DNA of 64,000 bases from Filimonas sp. (GCA_017306865.1 JAFKHH010000012.1:682001-746000), one strand, 5' to 3'. Positions 48,328 through 57,897 are shown, counted from the first letter of the stretch. The notes: generated by a model from the letters alone, not told the origin. Program-made: numbers and translations.

Positions 48328-49626
48328 ATGAGAAAATTAGTCCTTACTCTTACAGCCAGCTATGCGCTGCTGGCATCGTGCAGCGTGCAGAAAAAGATTG
48401 CCAAACGTGCCGGGGAAGACATTTTGAACCAGCAGCCAGTAGCCGGAGCACATATCGGGATTGGGCTCTATGACCTCTCTGCCAATAAATACTTATATAG
48501 TTATCAGTCAGATAAGTATTTTATTCCTGCGAGCAATACCAAATTGTTTACCTGCTATGCGGCCATGAAGTACCTGGGCGATAGCCTGCCTGGTGTAAAG
48601 GTGCTGGAAACCGCAGACAACATTACCTTGTTTCCTACGGGTGACCCTACTTTTATACATAATGATTTTGTAAGTCATCCTGTATTCGAGTATATAAAAA
48701 ATACCGGCAAACCTTTATTGTGGAATGATAAAGGCTGGCGCGAAAAAGGCTGGGGTTTTGGCTGGGCATGGGACGATTATGAAAGTGATTACATGGCGGA
48801 GCGCAGCGCATTTCCTATTCATGGAAACGTATTGGACATTAGCGGAACCAAAGCATCCGTTAAGATTTATCCTTCATTGCCTGTTGAAATAAACAATGTA
48901 GCAAGCAAAGTACCGGGTGGGTTTGTAAATGACGCAGGGCGTAAAAGGGATAGTAATGTTTTCGATCTACACTTTGATGGAAAAGCGAATAAAATCATCT
49001 CCGTTCCGTTTGTAACGAACAATAACCGGGAGATACTGGCCAGTGTGACCGGTAAAAAAATAGAGCAGGCAACAGCGGCTACACCCTCTGCGGCATTACT
49101 CAAAACAATTCATTCCCAGCCTACGGATTCTATGCTGCGGTATATGATGTATAGAAGTGATAACTTTTACGCTGAGCAATCATTGCTTATGCTCAGCAAT
49201 GAAAAGTTAGGTTTTATAAGCGATGCGGCTATCATTGACACTTTACTCAAAACAGATTATAAAGATCTGCCGCAACGGCCTAAATGGGTAGATGGGAGCG
49301 GTCTCAGCAGGTATAATCTCATAACGCCCCAGGACTTTATTACCGTCTTGAAAAAAATGAAAGCTGATATTGATTGGAAAAGGATCACGACTATATTACC
49401 TACAGGCGGCACAGGAACCTTAAGCGGGTACTACCAGAAAATAGCAGGCCGCATTTTTGCCAAGACAGGCACATTGAGCAATAATGTGTCACTCAGTGGT
49501 TTCCTCTTGACAAAAAAAGATCATACGATCCTCTTCTCTGTAATGGTTAATAATCATATGGGAAGTGCCCCGGCTATTCGCAGATTGGTAGAGCGATTTT
49601 TGATGGAGATCTACGAGAAATACTAA
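48328..49626 (+). CDS. dacB: PBP4-type D-alanyl-D-alanine carboxypeptidase (S13)
   Basis: A 432-aa penicillin-binding protein with a lipobox (LLASC, Cys18). The three active-site motifs are SNTK (Ser69, Lys72), SDN in YRSDNFYAEQ, and KTG (Lys379) in FAKTGTLSNNVSLSG. It trims or cleaves peptidoglycan stem peptides in the periplasm. The domain-II insert of larger PBP4s is reduced. Lipid anchoring is common for Bacteroidota members. It is followed 50 bases on by a lipoprotein gene on the same strand. Confidence 0.92.
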   Translation: MRKLVLTLTASYALLASCSVQKKIAKRAGEDILNQQPVAGAHIGIGLYDLSANKYLYSYQSDKYFIPASNTKLFTCYAAMKYLGDSLPGVKVLETADNITLFPTGDPTFIHNDFVSHPVFEYIKNTGKPLLWNDKGWREKGWGFGWAWDDYESDYMAERSAFPIHGNVLDISGTKASVKIYPSLPVEINNVASKVPGGFVNDAGRKRDSNVFDLHFDGKANKIISVPFVTNNNREILASVTGKKIEQATAATPSAALLKTIHSQPTDSMLRYMMYRSDNFYAEQSLLMLSNEKLGFISDAAIIDTLLKTDYKDLPQRPKWVDGSGLSRYNLITPQDFITVLKKMKADIDWKRITTILPTGGTGTLSGYYQKIAGRIFAKTGTLSNNVSLSGFLLTKKDHTILFSVMVNNHMGSAPAIRRLVERFLMEIYEKY

Positions 49627-49676
49627 TTTCGCGGCAGTAACCATATCGCGCAATTGCGCGGATCAACCAAACTAAC

Positions 49677-50252
49677 ATGAAAAAGTTTTTCTTTTTTGCG
49701 GCGCTGCTGTGTTGTATTGTTTCGTGTACAAAGGACAACAGCGATTATGCAAGGAACAGTATTTTAAATGGCGGCAATAGTGCCAATAGCCTCTCAGGTA
49801 TTATAGATAGCAGTAATACATCCTGGTATATAAAAGGTAAAATTGATGGCGTGTCTTTCAGGTATTTTACAGGCGTAACAGCTACCTGTAAAAAGGCAGG
49901 GCAGGATGTGACCAGTATAGTGCTGTCTGCCTATGCAGAACGGACTGCTAAAACGGCGAGCATGACATTAGTGATTGGAAATGGAACTGCAAACATTAAC
50001 GCTGGCAGCTATTCAGAGTTTGACTTGAATAGCCTTGTTGCAGGCGGATGGTCTGCTACTGTAACAGAGGCCTACATGTCTGCTCGCAGCAAAGGCAATC
50101 CCTTTATATTAACCGTGACATCCATAAATGAACATGAAGTGAAAGGAACATTTAAAGGAGATATATTCCTGACAGATGCGAATGCAAAAGTGGATGAATC
50201 AAAAAAGAAACAAGTGACCGAAGGGGAGTTTGTAATGAAGTATAGAGACTAA
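49677..50252 (+). CDS. Putative lipoprotein, 191 aa
   Basis: Not recognised by family. Lipobox (IVSC, Cys17), a Ser/Asn-rich linker, then a beta-rich domain (WYIKGKIDGVSFRYF, SMTLVIGNG, HEVKGTFKGDIFL). The pattern of a substituted-in DGVSF strand and later VKGTFKGDI resembles small calycin-like lipoproteins of Bacteroidota. It may be co-transcribed with dacB. Ends before a perfect palindrome. Confidence 0.65.
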   Translation: MKKFFFFAALLCCIVSCTKDNSDYARNSILNGGNSANSLSGIIDSSNTSWYIKGKIDGVSFRYFTGVTATCKKAGQDVTSIVLSAYAERTAKTASMTLVIGNGTANINAGSYSEFDLNSLVAGGWSATVTEAYMSARSKGNPFILTVTSINEHEVKGTFKGDIFLTDANAKVDESKKKQVTEGEFVMKYRD

Positions 50253-50334
50253 GGACACGCATATTAAATCGCTTTGCGATTTTTAAATAACTAACCGCAG
50301 AGCCGGAGAGAACAGAGCGTTTCGCGGAGACTAT

Positions 50335-50375
50335 AAAAAGAGTGGTCCAATCTTTAAGATTGGACCACTCTTTTT
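50335..50375. terminator. Palindromic bidirectional terminator, GTGGTCCAATCTT type
   Basis: Perfect 20-bp arms (AAAAAGAGTGGTCCAATCTT and complement) around one base, with A and T runs at the ends. It lies between the lipoprotein and mutL, which converge. Variant of the GTGGTCCACTTT family. Confidence 0.8.
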
Positions 50376-50422
50376 ATAAGTACCTATTAATTCTTCCTGC
50401 GCTTACTTAATTATTATTACAT

Positions 50423-50441
50423 CGTACATCTAGCAGCACAT
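50423..50441. repeat. GTAC-family partial copy
   Basis: CGTACATCTAGCAGCACAT resembles the core CGTACATCTAACATCG of copies at 1828, 16433 and 38616. It is directly downstream of mutL. Confidence 0.45.
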
Positions 50442-50447
50442 TCATCC

Positions 50448-52355
50448 TTATTTTCCAAACATCCTGTCCAGGTAATCTTCCTTAAATTCTATAAACGTCG
50501 GGCTACCGGTAGGTGTTACGTTTGGTGTAGTACAGGTAAACAATTCTTCTATCAATGTAAGCATTTCTTTTTGTGATAAAGATTGCCCCGCTTTAATTGC
50601 CTGCTGGCGAGACATACAACGTACTAGTTTTTCACGGCGGCTAAACTTCACATCGCTTGTGAAATGCTTGAATTGTTCTATTAATAATTCAATAGAATGC
50701 TTTTCATTTCCTGCTGCTACATCTGCAGGTGTGCCATGTATAATGAAGCTATCCTTTCCAAATAATTCTATGTTGTAGCCTATTGCTTTCAGGTCAGGTA
50801 ACAGTTCTTGCAATAAAATGGCGTCTGGTGTTATTAACTCCAGCGTGGCAGGAAAAAGGCTTTGTTGTGATGGTATATGTTTACCATGTGCCGCCAGGCT
50901 GTAACGCTCATACAATACACGCTCATGTGCCAGTTGCTGATGCACCATAATAAATCCGCTGGCTGCTGTTGCAATAATGTACGTATAGTGCAGTTGCAGC
51001 AATGGCGAGTCTGGAATCACTGGTGAGTTATTCCTTTGTGTATGCTGTATTTCGTGTTGTGTACCTGCAGGCTGTTCTATAGAGCCATAACTTTTTTCGT
51101 AAGAAAAAAGCATATCTGCTTCTTGCTGAATGCCTGGAATATTGTTACCCTCCGGCGTAGGGGCTGCCGGGGTATAAAAATCTTTCCAGTGTTTCAGTTC
51201 ACTTTTATTCGTAGGCTCTATTGCGTGTGCCTGGTGCTTTTGAGTAAATGTTGAAAACAGTTTAGAGCCGGATGCTGTGTGTTGTTTCTCTTCTGTAAAC
51301 GGTTTATTCAGCGCATCCAGTTGTTGTATATCTGCATTCAGGGTAAAATCAAGAGAAGGTGCTACACTAAACTGTGCCAGTGCATGTTTCACCGCAGCCT
51401 GTATAAATGCATAGATGATCTTTTCATCTTCAAACTTAATCTCCTGTTTGGTAGGATGCACGTTAATGTCCACTTGCGATGGATCAAGTTCTATAAACAA
51501 AGCATATAACGGAAAACTATCTTTTGGTATCAGGCCTTCAAACGCGCTCATTACAGCGTGGTTCAGGTAGCCACTTTTAATATAGCGGTTGTTTACGAAA
51601 AAATACTGATCACCACGTGTTTTACGTGCTGTTTCCGGTTTGCCTACAAAGCCAGAGACATTCATGTAATCCATTTCCTCCTTCACGCTTACCAGCTTGG
51701 AAGCCTGCTGGTTGCCCAGCACCTGCAACACACGTTGCTTCAGGCTGCCTGCCTCCAGGTGAAAGACTTCCTGTCCATTGCTGGTGAGTGAGAAAAATAT
51801 TTCAGGAAAAGCCATTGCTACGCGAATAAACTCTTCTACAATGTGGCGCATTTCAGCCGCATTGCTTTTCAAAAAGTTCCTCCTCGCTGGTACGTTGAAG
51901 AACAGGTTCTTCATGGCGATATTTGTGCCTACAGGGCATACACATGGCTCCTGTTTTATAACTGTACTATTTTCTACTTCTATAAGAGTGCCCAGTTCGT
52001 CTTCTGCACGGCGCGTTTTTAGTTCCACCTGTGCTACCGCAGCTATAGATGCCAGGGCTTCGCCACGAAAACCCATCGTACGCACCTGGAACAGGTCTTC
52101 AATTTTTTTGATCTTGCTGGTTGCATGGCGTTCAAAACACATACGTGCGTCCGTATCGCTCATGCCTTTGCCATTGTCAATTACCTGCATCAGGCTTTTA
52201 CCTGCATCTACTATGATCAACTGAATACTGGTTGCGCTTGCATCCACCGCATTTTCCAGCAGCTCCTTCACGGCACTCGCCGGTCTTTGGATCACTTCGC
52301 CTGCTGCTATCTGGTTCGCTATGTTGTCGGGCAGTAATTGTATTATATCCGGCAC
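50448..52355 (-). CDS. mutL: DNA mismatch repair protein MutL
   Basis: A 635-aa GHKL ATPase that couples mismatch recognition to strand removal. The N-terminal motifs are intact: ELLENAVDASATSIQL, DNGKGMSDTDARMCFERHATSKI, TMGFRGEALASIAAV and GTNIAMKNLFFNVPARRNFLKS. The C-terminal endonuclease motif DQHAxxE is replaced by HQQLAHE (472-478), and no CPHGRP motif is seen near the end (NVTPTGSPTF instead), so nicking activity is doubtful. The start is GTG 52355, preceded by AGGAG nine bases upstream, one of few clear Shine-Dalgarno sites here. Confidence 0.94.
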   Translation of the reverse strand: MPDIIQLLPDNIANQIAAGEVIQRPASAVKELLENAVDASATSIQLIIVDAGKSLMQVIDNGKGMSDTDARMCFERHATSKIKKIEDLFQVRTMGFRGEALASIAAVAQVELKTRRAEDELGTLIEVENSTVIKQEPCVCPVGTNIAMKNLFFNVPARRNFLKSNAAEMRHIVEEFIRVAMAFPEIFFSLTSNGQEVFHLEAGSLKQRVLQVLGNQQASKLVSVKEEMDYMNVSGFVGKPETARKTRGDQYFFVNNRYIKSGYLNHAVMSAFEGLIPKDSFPLYALFIELDPSQVDINVHPTKQEIKFEDEKIIYAFIQAAVKHALAQFSVAPSLDFTLNADIQQLDALNKPFTEEKQHTASGSKLFSTFTQKHQAHAIEPTNKSELKHWKDFYTPAAPTPEGNNIPGIQQEADMLFSYEKSYGSIEQPAGTQHEIQHTQRNNSPVIPDSPLLQLHYTYIIATAASGFIMVHQQLAHERVLYERYSLAAHGKHIPSQQSLFPATLELITPDAILLQELLPDLKAIGYNIELFGKDSFIIHGTPADVAAGNEKHSIELLIEQFKHFTSDVKFSRREKLVRCMSRQQAIKAGQSLSQKEMLTLIEELFTCTTPNVTPTGSPTFIEFKEDYLDRMFGK

Positions 52356-52374
52356 GCTGTCATTCTCCTTTTTG
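52356..52374 (-). promoter_or_regulatory. Shine-Dalgarno site deciding the mutL GTG start
   Basis: On the minus strand AAAGGAGAATGACAGC precedes GTG. AGGAG is at a normal distance. The nearby ATG in AGAATGAC is out of frame, so GTG is the likely start. Confidence 0.6.
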
Positions 52375-52456
52375 AACCGGTAAAATTAACTAATTTGAAA
52401 ATGAGATGAATTGTAAAATGGTTTAATTGATGAATTGTTAGATATTTTCAGAAATT

Positions 52457-52912
52457 ATGGAACAAATCAACCTTAATAATTGGGTGAAAAGGTATTGTAT
52501 TACGTTGCTTATCATTTTTTTAGGTGAGCCGCTTTTATTTGCTCAGGCAAGCTTTGGGAAAGAAGAAAGTAGATATGTTTCATTTTGGGGCGAGACAAAA
52601 TGGGTCTATAGATTTGGGCCTAATTACACCTATGAAAATCAGATTTCCGGGCATTTTGGCTATCTAACAACAAAAGGAAGCTATAAAATTAATCGCGATA
52701 CTATTATCCTTAGTGCTTATTCTTCAAAGAAACAGCCTAATCCAAAGTCTTATATACATGCCGATACTTTGATTATAGATACGGATCAATGCCTGATTGA
52801 TAAATCGACAGGCTATGAATATCATTTACAAAAACGCGGAGCGGATACTTTCCCTTTTCATGTTACAAGGAGAAGAAATTTGAAATTGCCCGGCAGACTT
52901 GTCATTGAATAA
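52457..52912 (+). CDS. Hypothetical exported protein, 151 aa
   Basis: Not recognised. A signal-peptide-like N-terminus (CITLLIIFLGEPLLFAQ) precedes a small beta-rich domain: WVYRFGPNYTYENQISGHFGYLTTKGSYKINRDTIIL. This pattern (strand, G-x-Y/W, INxDTI) occurs in small lipocalin-like proteins. The end, LKLPGRLVIE, is polar. It stands alone between mutL and the GH3 gene. Confidence 0.6.
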   Translation: MEQINLNNWVKRYCITLLIIFLGEPLLFAQASFGKEESRYVSFWGETKWVYRFGPNYTYENQISGHFGYLTTKGSYKINRDTIILSAYSSKKQPNPKSYIHADTLIIDTDQCLIDKSTGYEYHLQKRGADTFPFHVTRRRNLKLPGRLVIE

Positions 52913-53095
52913 GATGTATGAATAAAATTTAACCTTCAACAACCATATAACAATTTAACCATTAAGCAATTAATCAACTTGGCATCATTTACGCAGCTTC
53001 AAATTTTCAAATTTACACCTCAATCCTGCACAAAACCGCATCTTTCTCATTATCTTGCTGCAATTACCTTTACTTCCACAGAAAAAAGTCCTCTA
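52913..53095. repeat. Gap before the GH3 gene with TTGTTAAATGG-type words
   Basis: ACCATATAACAATTTAACCATTAAGC at 52940-52970 belongs to the TTGTTAAATGG family. The rest is unstructured and holds the promoter region of the downstream gene; no box stands out. Confidence 0.45.
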
Positions 53096-56008
53096 ATGAA
53101 ACGATTCGTATTTGCCTTTGCACTGCTTTTCAGCGCCGGTATTACGCAGGCACAGCAGTTCCTGCAAGTAACACCTGCCGCCAAGCATTGGGTAGACAGT
53201 ACATTTAAAACCTTGTCAAAGAAAGAAAAGATCGCGCAGCTAATGGTATTGCGCATGTCTGAAAAAAGAGGGAATGAATATTACTTCTATGACAGCCTGG
53301 TTACTGCTGCCATTAAAAAATATAATATCGGTGCTATCTGCCTGTTCCAGGGCACGCCGGCTCAGCAAGCTGCTGAGATCAATAAGCTACAGGCTATGGC
53401 GCCCGTACCATTGATGGTTTGTATAGATGGCGAAACGGGCGTAGGCATGCGCTATGCAGACGTAGCTAAGTTTCCTGACCAGCTTACGATCGGCGCAGTA
53501 TCCGATGCAGCACTTGCATACAAAATAGGCAAGGCAATAGGAGATCAGTGCAAACGCACAGGCATACAAGTAAACTATGCGCCTGTAGTCGACATTAATA
53601 ATAACCCCAATAACCCGGTGATTAACTTCCGCTCTTTTGGCGAAGACAAGTACAAAGTAGCGTTACTAGGTACACAGATCATGAAAGGTATGCAGGATGC
53701 AGGTGTGATGGCTTGCGCCAAACACTTCCCTGGTCACGGTGACGTAGCGGTTGATTCTCATTTTGACTTGCCTGTTATCAATAAGTCCATTGCGCAATTA
53801 GACTCTCTTGAGTTGTATCCTTTCAGGCAACTGGTCAACGAAGGTGTAGGAAGCGTTATGGTGGCACACTTGTATATTCCCGCTATTGATACAACAAGAA
53901 ACCAGGCTACTTCTTTATCTAAAAAGAATGTTACCGGTTTACTGAGAAACGAACTTGACTTTAAGGGCATCACATTTACAGATGCACTAGAGATGAAAGG
54001 CGTTGCAAAATTTTATGGTAAAGGAGAAGCTTCTGTACAATCATTAATAGCAGGTAATGATATGCTGTGCCTGCCGGGCGATATTGATGGCAGCATTAAA
54101 CAAGTGAGAAAAGCTGTACGTAAAGGCAAGATCAAAAAAGCTGATCTGGATGAGCACGTGCGTAAAGTATTATATGCAAAGTATAATCTTGGCCTGAATA
54201 AAGTAACACCGGTTGATGAAAACAACCTGACGGCAGATTTGAATGCACAGATTGCACCATTGAAAAAAGAAGTGTATGAAAATGCAATTACCGTTTTGCG
54301 TCAGCAAAGTTTGCCTGTGGCTACAGGCAAAAAAGTAGCTTACCTCGGCGTAGGACTTAAAGAACAAAACAAATTTGCAGAGTTATTAAAGCAAACATAC
54401 AATGCGGATGTATTTACGTTTGATTACAAAGCTGATGAAGCTACGGCTACAGCTATTGTAAAACAAATACAAGCGGGTAACTATGATGCAATTGTTGTAG
54501 GCCTGCATAACTACATGAAGTATCCTGCAAATAACTTTGGCATAAGCAAAGTAGCGGTGAGTGTGCTGCAACAATTGCAGCAGCAACCAAACGTGATCAA
54601 CTTTGTATTTGGTAATCCTTACGCGCTGAAAAATATTTGCGAAGCAAAAAATGCAATTGCTTGTTATGAAGACGATCCGCTGATGCATGAAGTAGCTGTG
54701 AAGTTGCTGCAAGGCAAGATCACAGCAAAAGGCAAACTACCTGTTACCGTATGTGATGCATATCACTATGGCGATGGCTTAACGGTGAATAGTTATTTCC
54801 CGGTAGCAAGCCCTGTATCTGTAGGTATGGACAGTGTAGAGCTGAATAAAATAGATGCCATAGCAAACAATGCCATAGCTAAAGGCGCAACACCCGGATG
54901 TGTGGTGCTGGTAGCAAAAAATGGTAAAGTAGTCTTCAACCGTGCGTATGGTTATGAAGATGCTGAAAAGACCCAGCCTGCAACGCTGGAAACAGTTTAT
55001 GACCTTGCTTCCGTAACCAAAATATCTGCTACTACAGTCAGCATTATGAAGCTATGGGAAGAAGGTAAGATAGACCTGAAGAAGACATTGGGCGATTATC
55101 TGCCGTGGACGCGTAGCTCTGATAAAGCTGGCCTTACATTGGAGCATGTATTGCTACACCAGGCTGGCCTTGTATCTTTTATTCCTTTCTATAAAGGCAC
55201 ATTGGAGGCAGATGGTAAACCAAAGCCTGGCTACTATGCTGCTACGCCAAATGATGTGTATAGTGTGCGTGTAGCGGATAATATGTACATGCGCAAAGAT
55301 TACCTGGATACGATCTATAAAAAGATCTTAGACAGCAAGCTTGGTCCGGCTGATAAATATGTGTACAGCGATAACGACTTTATCTTCTTGGGTAAAGTGG
55401 TAGAAGCAGTATCTGGCCAAAAGCTGGAAGACTATACACGCAACACGTTTTATCTGCCATTAGGTATGATGAGCACCACATTCAAACCGCGCGAGCATGA
55501 GCCTTTGGCAAAAATAGCACCTACAGAAAAGGAGAAATATTTCAGGCTACAACAGATCCGTGGTGATGTACATGATCCGGGAGCAGCCATGTTTGGTGGT
55601 GTAGCAGGGCATGCAGGCTTGTTCAGTAACTCCTATGATCTTGCACAGTTATACCAAATGTTACTAAACGGTGGCGAGCTGAATGGTAAACGTTTTTTCA
55701 AGAAAGAAACCATCGATTACTTTACGGCATATCATAGCAACATCAGCAGGAGAGGATTAGGTTTTGATAAACCAGAAAAAGACAATGCGACTCGCAAAGA
55801 GCCATATCCATCTACAAGTGTGTCACCACTAACGTACGGGCACACAGGCTTTACTGGTATATGCGTATGGGCCGACCCTAAATATGATCTCTTATACATC
55901 TTTATGTCAAACAGGGTATGCCCTGATGGTGAGAATCCAAAACTAGGTCAGTTGAATGTAAGACCAGACATACAGGAAGCGATCTATAAATCGATCATCA
56001 ACAAATAA
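53096..56008 (+). CDS. GH3 hydrolase fused to a beta-lactamase-fold serine hydrolase
   Basis: A 970-aa exported bifunctional protein; ATG 53096 begins a good signal peptide (GITQAQ), while the TTG 52979 extension is rejected. The N-terminal half is a NagZ-like GH3 domain: KHFPGHGDVAVDSHFDLP carries the His/Asp dyad and TFTDALEMKG has nucleophile Asp296. A GH3 C-domain follows. The last 400 residues are a beta-lactamase/PBP-like domain with SVTK (Ser639, Lys642), YSDND and HTGFTG. Likely acts on peptidoglycan in the periplasm, removing GlcNAc and trimming peptides or esters (inference). Confidence 0.9.
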   Translation: MKRFVFAFALLFSAGITQAQQFLQVTPAAKHWVDSTFKTLSKKEKIAQLMVLRMSEKRGNEYYFYDSLVTAAIKKYNIGAICLFQGTPAQQAAEINKLQAMAPVPLMVCIDGETGVGMRYADVAKFPDQLTIGAVSDAALAYKIGKAIGDQCKRTGIQVNYAPVVDINNNPNNPVINFRSFGEDKYKVALLGTQIMKGMQDAGVMACAKHFPGHGDVAVDSHFDLPVINKSIAQLDSLELYPFRQLVNEGVGSVMVAHLYIPAIDTTRNQATSLSKKNVTGLLRNELDFKGITFTDALEMKGVAKFYGKGEASVQSLIAGNDMLCLPGDIDGSIKQVRKAVRKGKIKKADLDEHVRKVLYAKYNLGLNKVTPVDENNLTADLNAQIAPLKKEVYENAITVLRQQSLPVATGKKVAYLGVGLKEQNKFAELLKQTYNADVFTFDYKADEATATAIVKQIQAGNYDAIVVGLHNYMKYPANNFGISKVAVSVLQQLQQQPNVINFVFGNPYALKNICEAKNAIACYEDDPLMHEVAVKLLQGKITAKGKLPVTVCDAYHYGDGLTVNSYFPVASPVSVGMDSVELNKIDAIANNAIAKGATPGCVVLVAKNGKVVFNRAYGYEDAEKTQPATLETVYDLASVTKISATTVSIMKLWEEGKIDLKKTLGDYLPWTRSSDKAGLTLEHVLLHQAGLVSFIPFYKGTLEADGKPKPGYYAATPNDVYSVRVADNMYMRKDYLDTIYKKILDSKLGPADKYVYSDNDFIFLGKVVEAVSGQKLEDYTRNTFYLPLGMMSTTFKPREHEPLAKIAPTEKEKYFRLQQIRGDVHDPGAAMFGGVAGHAGLFSNSYDLAQLYQMLLNGGELNGKRFFKKETIDYFTAYHSNISRRGLGFDKPEKDNATRKEPYPSTSVSPLTYGHTGFTGICVWADPKYDLLYIFMSNRVCPDGENPKLGQLNVRPDIQEAIYKSIINK

Positions 56009-56034
56009 TTTTTAATACTGTTGCATAAAAGAGG

Positions 56035-56062
56035 AGCCACATATCTATGTGGCTTTTTCTTT
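56035..56062 (+). terminator. Terminator after the GH3 fusion gene
   Basis: AGCCACATA / TATGTGGCT, a 9-bp stem with a 2-base centre, followed by TTTTCTTTT. Confidence 0.8.
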
Positions 56063-56225
56063 TGAAAGACGAGTGAGCCACGAAGACTCTAAGGCACCAA
56101 AAGTTCACCAAGAAATGCGAAGCATTTCCCCCTATGTGCCCTTATGCTCCCTTTGTTGAAGCAAGCATGGCAAATACAAATTCTCTAAGCCTGTTACTAT
56201 GCTTTTTTTTCTATGTCCCTATGTG

Positions 56226-56352
56226 CAATGTCATTAAGTTAAGAACCTAACCACAAAGATCACAAGGCTATTTCACAAGGGACACAAAGGGAAGCCCTTG
56301 CGCCCTTTGTGTTACCATTGTGAACCTTGTGGTTAACTTAATGACATTGCCC
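56226..56352. repeat. Dispersed repeat, about 115 bp, copy 2 (inverted)
   Basis: Runs from AATGTCATTAAGTTAAG through ACCACAAAGATCACAAGGC and CCCTTTGTGTTACC to GGTTAACTTAATGACATTG. Matches the reverse complement of 14576-14692 over nearly its full length and is itself palindromic. The gap also has a CCACGAAGACTCTAAGGC word at 56077. No gene is visible in 56063-56390. Confidence 0.75.
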
Positions 56353-56391
56353 TATGTGGTGAAAAATCCGCGTAGATCACTTCCTGTAAAC

Positions 56392-56422
56392 AAAAAAGCC
56401 CTATCAACGATAGAGCTTTTAT
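56392..56422 (-). terminator. Terminator after the glutathione peroxidase gene
   Basis: AAAAGCCCTATC / GATAGAGCTTTT, with one mismatch and a 3-base loop; read on the minus strand it ends in a T run. Confidence 0.75.
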
Positions 56423-56440
56423 TATACAAATAAGACTTCT

Positions 56441-57001
56441 TTATTTTGCTGCGCCTAAGTACTTAGTCAGCTCAGGGCTATCTGGCGTTACTTTACTTGG
56501 GAAGTAAGCAACAAGGTTACCTTTTTCATCAATCAGGAATTTGTTGAAGTTCCAACCGATTGTTGCATCCAGTACACCGTTCTCTGTTTTGCTGCACAGG
56601 TATTTGAATACCGGTGTTGCATTGTCACCTTTCACATCTACACGCGTCGTTAATGGAAACGTTACGCCATAATTCTTCTCGCAAAAGCTTTTGATATCAC
56701 TATCATCTTTATACTCCTGTCCACCGAAGTTGTCAGAAGGAAACCCAACGATCACCAGGTCATCTTTGTGTTGTTGATACAGTGCCTCAAGACCCTTGTA
56801 TTGCGGTGTGTAGCCACACTTAGATGCGGTGTTTACAACCAATATTTTTTTGCCTTTGAATTTAGAGAAATCAATTTCACTGCCATCAATTGCTTTGATC
56901 TTAAAATCGTAGATAGACTTTTTCTTTTTGAATGCGTAGGTATTTGTGTTGAATACTGCTACTGCGAAAAACGCAAGTAATACTGTCAATACATATTTCA
57001 T
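56441..57001 (-). CDS. Glutathione peroxidase family, exported
   Basis: A 186-aa thiol peroxidase with signal peptide (FNTNTYAF). The active-site Cys62 lies in NTASKCGYTPQY (Cys in place of selenocysteine). The catalytic Gln is in GFPSDNFGGQE and Trp in IGWNFNKFLI. A second Cys in KSFCEKNYGV suggests a thioredoxin-dependent 2-Cys mechanism, as in most bacterial members. It reduces peroxides in the periplasm. Transcribed alone; a TACCTTTA box lies about 40 bases upstream. Confidence 0.92.
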   Translation of the reverse strand: MKYVLTVLLAFFAVAVFNTNTYAFKKKKSIYDFKIKAIDGSEIDFSKFKGKKILVVNTASKCGYTPQYKGLEALYQQHKDDLVIVGFPSDNFGGQEYKDDSDIKSFCEKNYGVTFPLTTRVDVKGDNATPVFKYLCSKTENGVLDATIGWNFNKFLIDEKGNLVAYFPSKVTPDSPELTKYLGAAK

Positions 57002-57037
57002 AAATGAAGGTTTTATAAATGTGTGGGAAACGAGAAT

Positions 57038-57170
57038 TAAAGGTAGGGAGATTGTTCGGGTTAAATATGTTAAGTAATATAAAGTTTATAGAGTTTATAC
57101 GGTATGTAAAGTTTATAAAGTAGAAGGCGCTCAACTTTATAAACCCTATATTACTTTATATACTGTATAA
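57038..57170. repeat. TATAAAG-word gap with a -7 box for the peroxidase gene
   Basis: The minus strand reads TACCTTTA at 57038-57045 (promoter-like). Beyond it AGTAATATAAAGTTTATAG and CTATATTACT pair imperfectly around a short GC-rich loop at 57122-57132. Similar words lie at 17180-17282. Confidence 0.45.
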
Positions 57171-57175
57171 ACCAA

Positions 57176-57868
57176 TTACCTCGCCGCACAGGCAACCGTG
57201 GCAATACTTATACGTATATCCTTAATGGAAAGTAATGCTTGCGAACAGGATTCTAATGTAGCGCCGGTGGTGAGTACATCATCTATCAGTAAGATGTGTT
57301 TGCCTTCCAGCATTGTTGTGTCCTTTAGTGTAAACACACCCTCCATATTTTCCCAACGGCTTACACGCCCTTTATGTGTTTGTGTATCAGTGAAAACCTG
57401 TCTTTCTATACATCCTGTATTGACAGGTAAGTGCAGCAGTGCTGCTACCTGCCCGGCTATTAGCAATGATTGATTATAACCGCGTTTTTTCTCTCTTCGT
57501 TTATTCAGTGGTATAGGTACAATTACATCAATATCTGTAAACCTGCCGGACGCCATTATTTGTTTGCCTAGCAATATTCCCAGGTATTCACCTGCCTGTT
57601 TGTTGCCCTTATATTTTAGCTCGTATATAATGCGTTGCAGCAAAGACGATTTGGTAAAGTAACAGGCACTACCTGCTTCCTGTATGGAAACCCTTCCATA
57701 AAACGTTTGTTCTACCGGGTTATCTTTATGCATAAAGAAGTTTGTATAAGGCAGTTGCAGCGAACATGCCGCGCAGATCAGTTGATCATCTTCCAGTACA
57801 TCTGTATGGCAGCCTGCACAATAGTGCGGATAGAAAAAGGAGAGGAGGTCTAGGAGGTATTGTTTCAT
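57176..57868 (-). CDS. comF: ComF family phosphoribosyltransferase-like protein
   Basis: A 230-aa protein with an N-terminal four-Cys zinc site (Cys17, 20, 32, 35) and a PRTase domain (DVIVPIPLNKRREKKRGYNQS; PRPP loop ILLIDDVLTTGATLES). ComF is needed for DNA uptake in naturally competent bacteria, acting in the cytoplasm. In other species its role is unclear. It is flanked by repeat gaps and transcribed alone. Confidence 0.9.
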   Translation of the reverse strand: MKQYLLDLLSFFYPHYCAGCHTDVLEDDQLICAACSLQLPYTNFFMHKDNPVEQTFYGRVSIQEAGSACYFTKSSLLQRIIYELKYKGNKQAGEYLGILLGKQIMASGRFTDIDVIVPIPLNKRREKKRGYNQSLLIAGQVAALLHLPVNTGCIERQVFTDTQTHKGRVSRWENMEGVFTLKDTTMLEGKHILLIDDVLTTGATLESCSQALLSIKDIRISIATVACAAR

Positions 57869-57897
57869 AAGAAGAAAGATGGTTAGCAGTGTTAGGG

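Noticed and set aside
52979-53095. TTG-initiated N-terminal extension of the GH3 fusion
   Set aside because: It would bury the signal peptide that begins at ATG 53096, and part is translated repeat DNA.
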